Under the pieces are notes generated by a model. It was not told where the DNA came from. It was given only the letters and a program-made list of their open reading frames with translations, and did no database searches. Positions 7,022 through 14,940 of a stretch of DNA of 26,862 bases are shown here, piece by piece; the stretch's first letter is position 1, and the number at the start of each line of letters is the position of its first letter. The position numbers and the translations under genes are program-made. Source of the stretch: an uncultured Lachnospiraceae bacterium (lineage in GTDB: Bacteria > Bacillota > Clostridia > Lachnospirales > Lachnospiraceae); NCBI GenBank assembly GCA_910577765.1, contig CAJTOV010000033.1, forward strand, positions 1 through 26,862. The letters run 5' to 3'.

Positions 7022-8383
7022 ATGTCTGAGAAACTGATTGTAATCGGAGGGACCGCGGCCGGTCTCAGCGCCGCCTCCAAAGCAAAACGCAGGAAGCCGG
7101 ACATGGAAATCCAGGTATTTGAAAAATCCGGCTATATCAGCTACGGCGCCTGCGGGTTACCTTATTTTGTAGGCGGCATGATCCCGGACCCGGAGGATCT
7201 GGTGAGCCTGACCGTAGACCAGATGACCCGTAACCGGGGAGTGCCAACCAGCATTCACACGGAAGTGACAGCCATTGACCGGGAGAACAGGACCGTAACC
7301 GTGAAATATCTGGACAATGGTCAGGAGCAGGTACATGGATACGACAAACTGGTGATTGCCACCGGAGCCCGTCCGGTCCGTCCGGACATTCCGGGGGTGG
7401 ATGCGGAAGGGGTCCATTATCTGCGGACCGTGGAAGACGGAATCCGTTTAAAGAATGCCGTGAAGGCAGGGACCGGGAAACCGGCGGTCATCCTGGGCGG
7501 CGGTTTCATCGGTCTGGAGGTGGCCGGGGAGCTGGCACTGTCCGGCATGGAGGTTCACATCTATGAGAAGCTGCCAGGACTTCTGGCTTTTCTGGATGAG
7601 AGTATTTCCCGGCAGGTTCTGGAAACACTGGAAAGGAACGGGGTACACGTGCATCTGGGAACCGGGGTGGAGGAAATCCTCACCGAAAAAGGGGCTGTAA
7701 CCGGAGTCCGGGATTTTCGGGGAGAGGAGACGGACGCGGGCCTGGTGCTGGTCAGCATTGGCGTTGTGCCCAATTCTGAGCTGGCAAAGGCAGCGGGACT
7801 GGAACTGGGCATCCGGGGAGCCATTGCGGTCAATGACCGGATGGAGACCTCCGATCCCCGCATCTATGCCTGCGGCGACTGTGTGCAGATGAAAAACAGG
7901 ATCACAGGAGAGCCGGCATATGTTCCCATGGGAACCACGGCCAACAGGCAGGGACGGATTGCCGGGGAAAATGCTGCCGGAGGCCATGAGACCTTTCCGG
8001 GGGTGTTGGGCTCCATGGTGACCAGGGTGTTTGATTTATATGTTGCCGCCACCGGCCTTGCGGTCTCCCAGGCAGAGGCGCAGGGATATAAGGTGGCCGC
8101 CACCGTCATAACCAAAAGCGACCGTGCTTCCTACTATCCGGGAGGCCGGGACAACCGGCTGTGCCTGGTGGCGGACCGGAAGACCGGACGGCTTCTGGGG
8201 GCCCAGGGAGCCGGCAGCGAAAGCATAGCCGGGCGTATCAATGTGCTGGCGGCGGCAATCACCTGCGGTATGACCGTAGGGGAGATTCACCGGCTGGACC
8301 TGGTGTATTCGCCGTCTGTGGCCCCGGTTTATGACCCGATTCTCATTGCGGCCAGCCAGGCCATGAAGCAGGTGGAGGTTTAA
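7022..8383 (+). CDS. FAD-dependent pyridine nucleotide-disulfide oxidoreductase, CoA-disulfide reductase/NADH oxidase-like
   Basis: A 453-residue flavoprotein with an N-terminal FAD-binding GGTAAGLSAASKAKR (9-23), an active-site motif SYGACGLPYFVGG with the single redox Cys44, an NAD(P)H-binding VILGGGFIGLEVAGEL in the middle, a second FAD motif IYACGDC, and a C-terminal dimerisation domain. The one-cysteine active site places it with CoA-disulfide reductases, NADH oxidases/peroxidases and persulfide reductases rather than with classical CxxxxC disulfide reductases. No rhodanese domain is attached. It starts 23 bases after the DapA-family gene with GGAAGG upstream and lies in the same operon. 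It may reduce a disulfide, peroxide or persulfide linked to the imported compound, or simply handle oxidative stress in the pathway. That role is inference. Confidence 0.88.
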   Translation: MSEKLIVIGGTAAGLSAASKAKRRKPDMEIQVFEKSGYISYGACGLPYFVGGMIPDPEDLVSLTVDQMTRNRGVPTSIHTEVTAIDRENRTVTVKYLDNGQEQVHGYDKLVIATGARPVRPDIPGVDAEGVHYLRTVEDGIRLKNAVKAGTGKPAVILGGGFIGLEVAGELALSGMEVHIYEKLPGLLAFLDESISRQVLETLERNGVHVHLGTGVEEILTEKGAVTGVRDFRGEETDAGLVLVSIGVVPNSELAKAAGLELGIRGAIAVNDRMETSDPRIYACGDCVQMKNRITGEPAYVPMGTTANRQGRIAGENAAGGHETFPGVLGSMVTRVFDLYVAATGLAVSQAEAQGYKVAATVITKSDRASYYPGGRDNRLCLVADRKTGRLLGAQGAGSESIAGRINVLAAAITCGMTVGEIHRLDLVYSPSVAPVYDPILIAASQAMKQVEV

Positions 8384-8393
8384 GGAGAACAGA

Positions 8394-8792
8394 ATGAAGG
8401 GATTATATGAGGTGACCGTAGACCGGGGGGAAGATATCCGGCAGGTGCTTTCGGATTATATTCTGGAGAAGAACTGGGAGGAAGTGTTTATTGTAGGCGC
8501 CATAGGTTCCATCATTGACAGTGCCTACAACGCGCCGGCAGACAACCGGATTCCCATGAACCTGGTTACCGTGGAATGTCCGGAGGCGGCAGAGCTTCTG
8601 AGCTTTCACGGGGAGGTAATGAAGCGGGAGCGGATGGATGAAAATCTGGCAAGGGTCTATCGGGACAAGACCAGCCCCCTGTTCATCCATATCCATGCAA
8701 GCTGTGCTGCCGGAGGGGGAGCCATGTACGGAGGCGGCCTGGTAAAAGGCAGGGCATTCCGGTCCATTCGCATATTTATGATACCATTATAG
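8394..8792 (+). CDS. PCC/PPC (DUF296) domain protein
   Basis: A 132-residue single-domain protein of the PCC (formerly DUF296) family, with VFIVGAIGSIIDSAY near residues 31-45 and the hallmark segment FIHIHASCAAGGGAMYGGGL (97-116). Solved members are homotrimers that bind metal through the HxH pair. His99 and His101 are kept here, but the usual GGHL is GGGL and the usual Asp after the HxHxS stretch is Gly, so one metal-ligand position seems lost. Related plant proteins bind AT-rich DNA. The role of free-standing bacterial forms is unsettled. AAGGAGA precedes the ATG, 10 bases after the flavoprotein stop. Being inside a transporter operon suggests a metabolic or ligand-sensing part in the pathway. 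Confidence 0.85.
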   Translation: MKGLYEVTVDRGEDIRQVLSDYILEKNWEEVFIVGAIGSIIDSAYNAPADNRIPMNLVTVECPEAAELLSFHGEVMKRERMDENLARVYRDKTSPLFIHIHASCAAGGGAMYGGGLVKGRAFRSIRIFMIPL

Positions 8793-8826
8793 CAGAAATG
8801 AATTGGGTTCAGGAGGGAACAGCAAT

Positions 8827-9927
8827 ATGAAAAGAATAACAGCACTGGTACTGGGTGGAGCAATGGTCCTGGCTCTGACTGGCTGCGGCGGCCAGACCGG
8901 GAATAAGACGGCAGGTTCCGGGACAGCCGGAAGCAGCGGGGCAGCCACTGGGGCAGCCCCAGGCAGTGGGGCAGCCTCTGTGGATACGGCCGGCGTGGAG
9001 GCGCCGGGGGCCCCGGAGCGCTACTCCGTAGGCGGCGGCTCCGCAGGAGGCAACTTTTATGTGGTGGGCGGCGGCATTGCCACGGTGGTCAACAATCTGC
9101 TTCCCGAATATTTTGTCATGACGGCAGAGGAGACCGGAGGGGGTACGGCCAATCTGACCATGCTCCAGAACGGGGATGTGGAGTTTGGCGTCACCATGAC
9201 CTCCTGCATCGACGAGGCAGCCAGGGGAGAGGCAGAGTGGACCGGCGGAAAGCCCCTGGACAAGATCCGGGGTATGGTGCCCCTGTATCCTTCCTATCTG
9301 ACCATCTATGGACTGAAGGGGTCTAACCTGGGTACGCTCCAGGATCTGGACGGAAAGATCGTAGGCTTCGGCTCCAAGGGAGCAGCTATGGACTCGGTGT
9401 ACCGCCAGGCATTTCCGGCTATGGGAATCCATCCCAAAGCGATTTTTAATGACAGCCATTCTGCAACCGCTTCGGCTGTGGGAGACGGGCAGGTAGATGC
9501 GGCCCTTCTGTATTCCCTGCCGCCCTTTGCAGCCATCACGGAGCTGGAGGCCACAAAGGAGCTGACCTTTATGGGTCTGACCGAAGAACAGCAGAACTAT
9601 CTTACCGGCACCTATTCCTTTATGAAGGCCGGGAATCTGCCGGCAGGCTCCTATAAGGGCGTGACCGAGGATCTGCCGGTTGTTATTGAGTGGAATGTGC
9701 TGTGCACCAGCTCGGAGGTGCCGGAAGACTATGTATACCTGATTACAAAGACCCTGATGGAGAACAATCCTCCCCTGGTGGAGGTTTACAAGGGCCTGAC
9801 CAATGTGACGCCGGAAAACACCCTGAATTTTAACTGCCCCCTTCATGCCGGGGTGGTAAGATACCTGGAAGAAACAGGCATAGAGGTTCCGGAGGAGCTG
9901 GTTCCGGCAGAATACCGGCAGCAATAA
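8827..9927 (+). CDS. TAXI-family TRAP transporter substrate-binding lipoprotein
   Basis: A 366-residue binding protein of the TAXI type (TRAP-associated extracytoplasmic immunogenic). A lipoprotein signal ends in LTGC with Cys20, followed by an Ala/Gly/Ser-rich linker to about residue 60. The mature domain begins YSVGGGSAGGNFYVVGGG, a typical TAXI start, and continues with EETGGGTANLTMLQNGDVEFGV. TAXI proteins work with fused permeases, as found directly downstream, and take up glutamate or other organic acids in the few studied cases. ATG 8827 was chosen because AGGAGG lies about 10 bases upstream and it gives a clean signal peptide. It lies 34 bases after the PCC gene and 21 before the permease, so it belongs to the operon. 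Confidence 0.93.
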   Translation: MKRITALVLGGAMVLALTGCGGQTGNKTAGSGTAGSSGAATGAAPGSGAASVDTAGVEAPGAPERYSVGGGSAGGNFYVVGGGIATVVNNLLPEYFVMTAEETGGGTANLTMLQNGDVEFGVTMTSCIDEAARGEAEWTGGKPLDKIRGMVPLYPSYLTIYGLKGSNLGTLQDLDGKIVGFGSKGAAMDSVYRQAFPAMGIHPKAIFNDSHSATASAVGDGQVDAALLYSLPPFAAITELEATKELTFMGLTEEQQNYLTGTYSFMKAGNLPAGSYKGVTEDLPVVIEWNVLCTSSEVPEDYVYLITKTLMENNPPLVEVYKGLTNVTPENTLNFNCPLHAGVVRYLEETGIEVPEELVPAEYRQQ

Positions 9928-9948
9928 CCCATAAGAGGAGAGAATAGC

Positions 9949-11853
9949 TTGGAGAAGAAAGGATCTTATCAGAAACTGACAGCAGGGATCATCGTAGGAA
10001 TTTCTTTGTTTGCCCTGTTCATTCATGTGGGAAATTACACGGTTTTCACACTTCCCAGTATTATGTTTTATGCATGGCATCTGATGATCGGCATGGTACT
10101 TATATTTTTATACTATCCGCTGGGAGCAAAAAAAGAACATAAGTCCCGGGGATTTACCGTGGCATGCCGGGCGGCTGACTGGATTCTCATAGGACTGGCA
10201 CTGGCCACCGGCTTCTATGTGGTGCTGCATTTCGATACCTATGCCCAGATGATGCAGAATAACCAGCTGACAACGGAACTGTATGTGTTCGGAATGATTG
10301 TGACGCTTCTGACCCTGGAAAGCGGACGCCGGGTATTGGGAAATGTACTGCCGCTTATTGCTGTTATTGCGGTTCTGTATGCGTATTTCGGCAACCGGAT
10401 TCCCGGTCTGTTCGGCCATAGGGGGTACAGTCTCCAGCGGATCACATTATCGGTTTTCAGTGACCGGGGTGTATACGGCACCCCCATCGGAACCTCGGCA
10501 GCCAACGTGTACCTGTTTCTTCTGTTTGCCGCATACCTGGCCGTATCAGGGGCGGACCGGATATTCCAGAACATTGCCATTGCGGCTGCCGGGCGTAAGC
10601 GGGGCGGTCCTGCCAAGATGGCAGTCATTGCCAGCGCCTTTTTCGGTACCATTTCCGGAAGCTGTGTAGCCAATGTGGTCAGTACGGGGGCATTTACCAT
10701 TCCCCTGATGAAACACAACGGATACCGGGCAAAATTCGCAGGGGCCGTAGAGGCGGTTGCCTCCACCGGAGGCCAGATTATGCCGCCGATTATGGGAGCC
10801 GCCGCCTTTGTGATGGCAGATATCACCGGCATTTCCTATGGGGAAATCTGCATTGCGGCGGCATTGCCGGCAGTGATGTATTATGTGTGTCTCTTTAAGA
10901 TGGTGGATCTGGAGTCTGTCCGTTTTCAGCTAAAAGGGCTTCCGGAAGACCAGATTCCGGATCTGAAGGAATCCCTGGCCAGAGGCATGAAGCTGTTTGT
11001 CCCGGTAGCCGTACTGCTGATTATGCTGATCGGGTTAAAGACCACACCCATGAAGGCGGCGATCTGGTCCATTGGGGTGATCCTGATTCTGGGATTCCTG
11101 GACAGGAAAGACCCTATGACCCTGAAAGACGTGGTGGACGGCGCCGTGGCGGCAGCAAAATCCTTATGTGCGGTAGTAGGGGCCTGCGCCACCGCAGGAA
11201 TCGTGGTGGCAGTATTTTCCCTTACCGGTCTGGGGCTTAAGTTCAGCAACTTTATTGTCCGGCTTGGAAACAACGCGCTGATTCCCAGCCTGATTCTCAG
11301 TATGCTGGTCTGTGCCGTGCTGGGAATGGGACTTCCTACTACAGCGGCGTATATTGTGTGTGCCACAGCCATTGCCCCGGCTTTGACCGGCCTGGGTGTG
11401 CCGGTGCTTGCGGCCAACCTGTTCCTGCTGTACTTTGCTTCCTTGTCAGCCATTACTCCGCCGGTGGCAGTGGCCTCCTACGCGGCAGCGGGAATCGCGG
11501 AGGAAAACCCGGTAAAGCTGGGACTGACGGCGGTGAAGCTTGGCATTACCGGATTTATCCTGCCCTTTGCCTTTGCGCTGAACCCGGATTATATTACCTT
11601 CCGTTTTGACTTGCAGACACTGATGACCTGGCTTTCCGGCCTGGTGGTTGCCTGTTCCCTGGCAATCGCGTTCCAGGGATATGTGGAATGGAAGATTTCC
11701 CTGGGGGAGCGGGCACTGTATCTGGGAATAATCTGCCTGGTGATCGTGCCGTATTTCTGGAGTTCCCTGGCAGGGATCGGGCTGTTTGCCGTCCATTACG
11801 GGTACTGTCAGTGGAAGGCAAAAAGGCGGGAGCCCCGGATTCAGTCTATATAG
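9949..11853 (+). CDS. TRAP transporter fused permease (DctQM fusion), TAXI-associated
   Basis: A 634-residue polytopic protein that joins the small and large TRAP subunits. About four to five N-terminal membrane segments (residues 10-150) form the DctQ-like part. The DctM-like part follows, with GTISGSCVANVVSTGAF, EAVASTGGQIMPPIMGAAAF, GMGLPTTAAYIVCATAIAPA and ITPPVAVASYAAAGIA. Such fusions go with TAXI binding proteins, here the gene just upstream. Three or so further hydrophobic segments near residues 540-620 extend beyond the DctM core. The start is an uncommon TTG, preceded by AAGAGGAGAG. No better ATG keeps the first membrane segment. It is the last gene of the operon, and its last 13 bases overlap the end of the opposite-strand dehydrogenase gene. 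Confidence 0.94.
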   Translation: MEKKGSYQKLTAGIIVGISLFALFIHVGNYTVFTLPSIMFYAWHLMIGMVLIFLYYPLGAKKEHKSRGFTVACRAADWILIGLALATGFYVVLHFDTYAQMMQNNQLTTELYVFGMIVTLLTLESGRRVLGNVLPLIAVIAVLYAYFGNRIPGLFGHRGYSLQRITLSVFSDRGVYGTPIGTSAANVYLFLLFAAYLAVSGADRIFQNIAIAAAGRKRGGPAKMAVIASAFFGTISGSCVANVVSTGAFTIPLMKHNGYRAKFAGAVEAVASTGGQIMPPIMGAAAFVMADITGISYGEICIAAALPAVMYYVCLFKMVDLESVRFQLKGLPEDQIPDLKESLARGMKLFVPVAVLLIMLIGLKTTPMKAAIWSIGVILILGFLDRKDPMTLKDVVDGAVAAAKSLCAVVGACATAGIVVAVFSLTGLGLKFSNFIVRLGNNALIPSLILSMLVCAVLGMGLPTTAAYIVCATAIAPALTGLGVPVLAANLFLLYFASLSAITPPVAVASYAAAGIAEENPVKLGLTAVKLGITGFILPFAFALNPDYITFRFDLQTLMTWLSGLVVACSLAIAFQGYVEWKISLGERALYLGIICLVIVPYFWSSLAGIGLFAVHYGYCQWKAKRREPRIQSI

Positions 11854-12881
11854 AGGATGTTTTTTAAGGTGTCGTGGGTATCCATATAGTGGAACAGCTC
11901 CTCCCACTGGCTCAGGGGCATTTCCCTGGTGATCAGAGGGGACAGGTCCCTGTAGGGACGGGCAAAGGCCTGGATGGCTTCCTCCATGTAAGCGTAGTTG
12001 CTTTGCATGAAGAACCGGAGCCGGACTGCTTTTTTCAGCAGCATATCCCAGGGGACCGGAATGGTCTCTGTCCGGGTCATGCCCATGGCCAGAATCAGTC
12101 CTCCCTTTTTTACGGCCTGGGCTGCCTGGAAGATGGCCTGTTCAGAGCCGCTGGCATCCAGTACTATGTCCGCGCCGGCTCCGCTGGTCAGCTCCATGAT
12201 CCGGTCCGGGAGAGAAGCGGTGAGGCTGTCTATGGTCTCGTCTGCTCCCAGGTTCCGGGCAACAGGAAAACGGAAGTCCTTGTCCCGGGTAATGCCGGAG
12301 ATGACAACCCGCCGGCATCCGGCGCTTTTGGCCGCGGCCAGGGCCAGCATGGCCACCTGCCCGGCTCCGGTGATCACCAGGGTCTCAGCCTGCTCCCTGC
12401 GGACCGCGGGAACCAGATTGCCATAGACCATGGAGAAGGGTTCCAGAATGCAGGCCAGACTGTGGGGAATTTCTTCCGGCACCTGGTGGATGCAGGAAGC
12501 AGGAACCGCCACAAGGTCCGTCATGGCCCCGTCCCGGTCGATGCCTACGGTGCGTTTGTCCTTACAGAACTGGGGAAGGCCGGATTTGCACAGGGCGCAG
12601 ACGCCGCAGGAGTAAAGGTGGGGCTGGATGGTGACCCGGTCTCCGGTCCGGACGCCGGAAACGCCTTCCAGAACCTGTTCCACTGTGCCCACCAGCTCGT
12701 GGCCCAGGATAAAGGGCGGTGTGCAGGGATAGGAGCCGTGATAGATCCGGTGATCCATGCCGCAGACGGCGCAGGCGTGGACCCGGATTCGTACATTGTC
12801 CCTTTCGTTTAACCGGGGGACCGGACGGTCTGTCAGGGCCATGTGGCCGGGACCTGGGGCTGATTTGTATAGTGCTCTCAT
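11841..12881 (-). CDS. Zinc-dependent alcohol/polyol dehydrogenase (MDR family)
   Basis: A 346-residue medium-chain dehydrogenase/reductase. Catalytic zinc ligands are Cys40 (CGMD), His61-Glu62 (GHE) and Glu147 (LEPF). The structural zinc site is complete with Cys92, Cys95, Cys98 and Cys106. The Rossmann motif TGAGQVAML (171-179) binds NAD(P). Overall look is that of the sorbitol or L-threonine 3-dehydrogenase branch; the substrate is not certain. The ATG at 12881 has GGAGGG 8 bases upstream, which rules out longer upstream readings. It runs toward the TRAP permease and overlaps it by 13 bases, with no terminator between. It may oxidise a product of the neighbouring catabolic module, but it has its own transcript and could be unrelated. 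Confidence 0.9.
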   Translation of the reverse strand: MRALYKSAPGPGHMALTDRPVPRLNERDNVRIRVHACAVCGMDHRIYHGSYPCTPPFILGHELVGTVEQVLEGVSGVRTGDRVTIQPHLYSCGVCALCKSGLPQFCKDKRTVGIDRDGAMTDLVAVPASCIHQVPEEIPHSLACILEPFSMVYGNLVPAVRREQAETLVITGAGQVAMLALAAAKSAGCRRVVISGITRDKDFRFPVARNLGADETIDSLTASLPDRIMELTSGAGADIVLDASGSEQAIFQAAQAVKKGGLILAMGMTRTETIPVPWDMLLKKAVRLRFFMQSNYAYMEEAIQAFARPYRDLSPLITREMPLSQWEELFHYMDTHDTLKNILYID

Positions 12882-13273
12882 AATGAAACCCTCCTTTTTT
12901 GCGCATTCAGCCGGCGTATCCTGTTTCCGGAGCGTATGGGAACAGGAATGTATCCGTATCAACAGTTTATGGCAAAAATGGAAAAGAAGAAATATAAAAG
13001 GTTACATGATAAGAAAATATAAGAGCTGCCGAAGATTTCTCCCTATAAAAGGGAGGAGCCGGCAGCTGCGGATCAGCTGCCGGCGATTATGAAAAAAAAT
13101 TTATCAAATGTAGTTGGCTTCCTTGTATGGTTAAAGTATATCCTTTAATTGTGAAAGAAGTTTAGCGGAAATATGAAATTATTGTAAAGAAATCGTGAAC
13201 GTCTTTCCGGCATCCGGCGGAACAGGCTGCCTGTTCCCGGAATCTATTGGGAGCAGGCAGCCTGACGGAAGGA
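12882..13273. other. Gene-free region with competing hairpins upstream of the dehydrogenase
   Basis: No coding sequence is seen. Hairpin GCCGGCAGCTG/CAGCTGCCGGC (13058-13084) is perfect over 11 bp. The element AGCTGCCG at 13024-13031 can pair instead with CGGCAGCT at 13060-13067, and CTCCC/GGGAG (near 13041-13055) lies between. These structures would be in the minus-strand leader of the dehydrogenase. Positions 13085-13200 are AT-rich and probably hold its promoter, but no hexamer pair was convincing. The hairpin after the nicotinate phosphoribosyltransferase gene is listed separately. Confidence 0.55.
13223..13264 (-). terminator. pncB: Probable terminator hairpin downstream of pncB
   Basis: CAGGCTGCCTGTTCCC (13223-13238) pairs with GGGAGCAGGCAGCCTG (13249-13264) over 16 bp with one G-U pair and a 10-base loop. 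It begins about 10 bases after the stop of the minus-strand gene. The minus-strand tail is only TTCC, so termination may be inefficient. Confidence 0.5.
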
Positions 13274-14731
13274 TTACTGAAAGTGATAACTGTCCAGAAG
13301 CTGGTTTTTCATGTGCCACAGTTCATGGGACAGATCCACATGGACTCTGTGGGGGAATTCCAGACGCAGGGATTCTTCCCAGAGGGTGGCCAGCTCTTTC
13401 TTACAGTAGTCCCTGATGTCCATGACCCTGGGAGACTGGTACACACATTCCCCGTTCCGGAATACGGGAACCATCAGTTCCCGGATGGTGTAGCTGCCGG
13501 GGGCCAGATGAGTCTTCTTCCAGGTCTCGATGGGATCGAAAAGCAGCAGGGAATTGGAAGGGTCGTACTTCTCATGGTCCAGGCAGATCAGGTCTGCGAT
13601 GATCTTGCCGGTGGCCTTCTCATAGATCCGCAGGATCTTCTTGTTGCCGGGGTTGGTGATCTTCTCGGCATTTTCCGAAAGCTTGATTTTGGGGATGAAC
13701 TGTCCGGTTTTTTTGTCCTGGATGGCAGCCAGCTTGTAGACGCCCCCAAAGGAGGGACAGTCTTTGGAGGTGATTAAATTGGTGCCTACCCCCCAGGAAT
13801 TGATGGTGGCGCCCTGGAGCTTCAAGGAGGAGATCAGGGTCTCGTCCAGGTCATTGGAGGCGGAGATCACCGCATCCGGGAAGCCTGCCTCATCCAGCAT
13901 CTTCTTGGCCTTTTTGGACAGGTAAGCCAGGTCGCCGCTGTCTAAGCGGATGCCGTAGAAGGTCAGGGGAATCCCCGCATCCCGCATTTCCTGAAAGACC
14001 TGGATAGCATGGGGCACACCGGATTCCAGGGTGTCGTAGGTATCCACCAGGAGAATGCAGGCAGTGGGATACAGCCTTGCATAGGTGCGGAAGGCGGTCA
14101 GCTCATCCGGAAAGCTCATGATCCAGCTGTGGGCGTGGGTACCCTTCACCGGCACGTCAAACATTTTGCCGCAGAGCACATTGGAGGTTCCGATGCACCC
14201 GGCGATCATGGCGGCCCGGGCTCCGTAGATCCCGGCATCCGGTCCCTGGGCCCGGCGCAGTCCGAATTCCATGACTCCGTCTCCCTGGGCCGCGTAGACC
14301 ACCCGGGCCGCCTTGGTGGCGATCAGGGACTGGTGGTTGATAATATTTAACAGAGCCGTCTCCACCAGCTGGGCCTCCATGATCGGGGCAATCACCTTTA
14401 CCAGAGGCTCCCGGGGAAAGATGACCGTGCCCTCGGGAACGGCGTAAATATCGCCGGAGAAGCGGAAGTGTCTCAGATACTCCAGGAAATCTTCCCCGAA
14501 AAGACCTGTGGAGCGGAGATAGTCCACATCCTCCTGGTCAAAATGCAGGTCCTTCACATACTCGATGACCTGGTCCAGTCCGGCGCATACCGCATACCCG
14601 CCGTTGTTGGGGTTGCTGCGGTAGAAAGCGTCGAAGATCACGGTTTCGTTGGCATCCTTCTCCTTAAAGTAGCCCTGCATCATAGTCAGTTCATAAAGGT
14701 CCGTCAGTAATGTAAGATTGCGTCCTCCCAT
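13274..14731 (-). CDS. pncB: Nicotinate phosphoribosyltransferase
   Basis: A 485-residue enzyme that makes nicotinate mononucleotide from nicotinate and PRPP with ATP hydrolysis, the first step of the Preiss-Handler NAD salvage route, in the cytoplasm. Visible marks: N-terminal LLTDLYELTMMQGYF, EFGLRRAQG (155-163), GTHAHSW (197-203) containing the histidine region that is phosphorylated in this family, VDTYDT, and IRLDSGDLA near residue 265. Length fits the Firmicutes-type enzyme. ATG 14731 has AAAAGGAG upstream. It is transcribed alone and divergently from the HipA-like gene. A probable terminator hairpin follows. Confidence 0.95.
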   Translation of the reverse strand: MGGRNLTLLTDLYELTMMQGYFKEKDANETVIFDAFYRSNPNNGGYAVCAGLDQVIEYVKDLHFDQEDVDYLRSTGLFGEDFLEYLRHFRFSGDIYAVPEGTVIFPREPLVKVIAPIMEAQLVETALLNIINHQSLIATKAARVVYAAQGDGVMEFGLRRAQGPDAGIYGARAAMIAGCIGTSNVLCGKMFDVPVKGTHAHSWIMSFPDELTAFRTYARLYPTACILLVDTYDTLESGVPHAIQVFQEMRDAGIPLTFYGIRLDSGDLAYLSKKAKKMLDEAGFPDAVISASNDLDETLISSLKLQGATINSWGVGTNLITSKDCPSFGGVYKLAAIQDKKTGQFIPKIKLSENAEKITNPGNKKILRIYEKATGKIIADLICLDHEKYDPSNSLLLFDPIETWKKTHLAPGSYTIRELMVPVFRNGECVYQSPRVMDIRDYCKKELATLWEESLRLEFPHRVHVDLSHELWHMKNQLLDSYHFQ

Positions 14732-14940
14732 GGTAATACTCCTTTTCTGTGGTTGAAATGCTGGGGTCAGTCCCGGCAGCTTTCCAGGTTTTCAGTAGTA
14801 TACCACCCATTGGGGAAAAACACAATCTGACTGATAAAAAATTAACGAATGGATTTGGATGAACGGTTACGATGAAAAACAGTGTGGAAGAATATATAAA
14901 AGTAGGATATAATTTAGGAAAAGGACAGGGAGCAGCAGAG

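Noticed and set aside
8809..10080. Long minus-strand open frame (423 residues) opposite the TAXI binding protein
   Set aside because: It is a shadow of the real gene: His/Gln/Gly-rich composition, no recognisable domain and no ribosome binding site, while the plus strand has a clear family match.
11874..12812. Plus-strand open frame inside the zinc dehydrogenase (312 residues)
   Set aside because: Gly/His/Gln-rich antisense shadow. The minus-strand product has complete zinc and Rossmann motifs.
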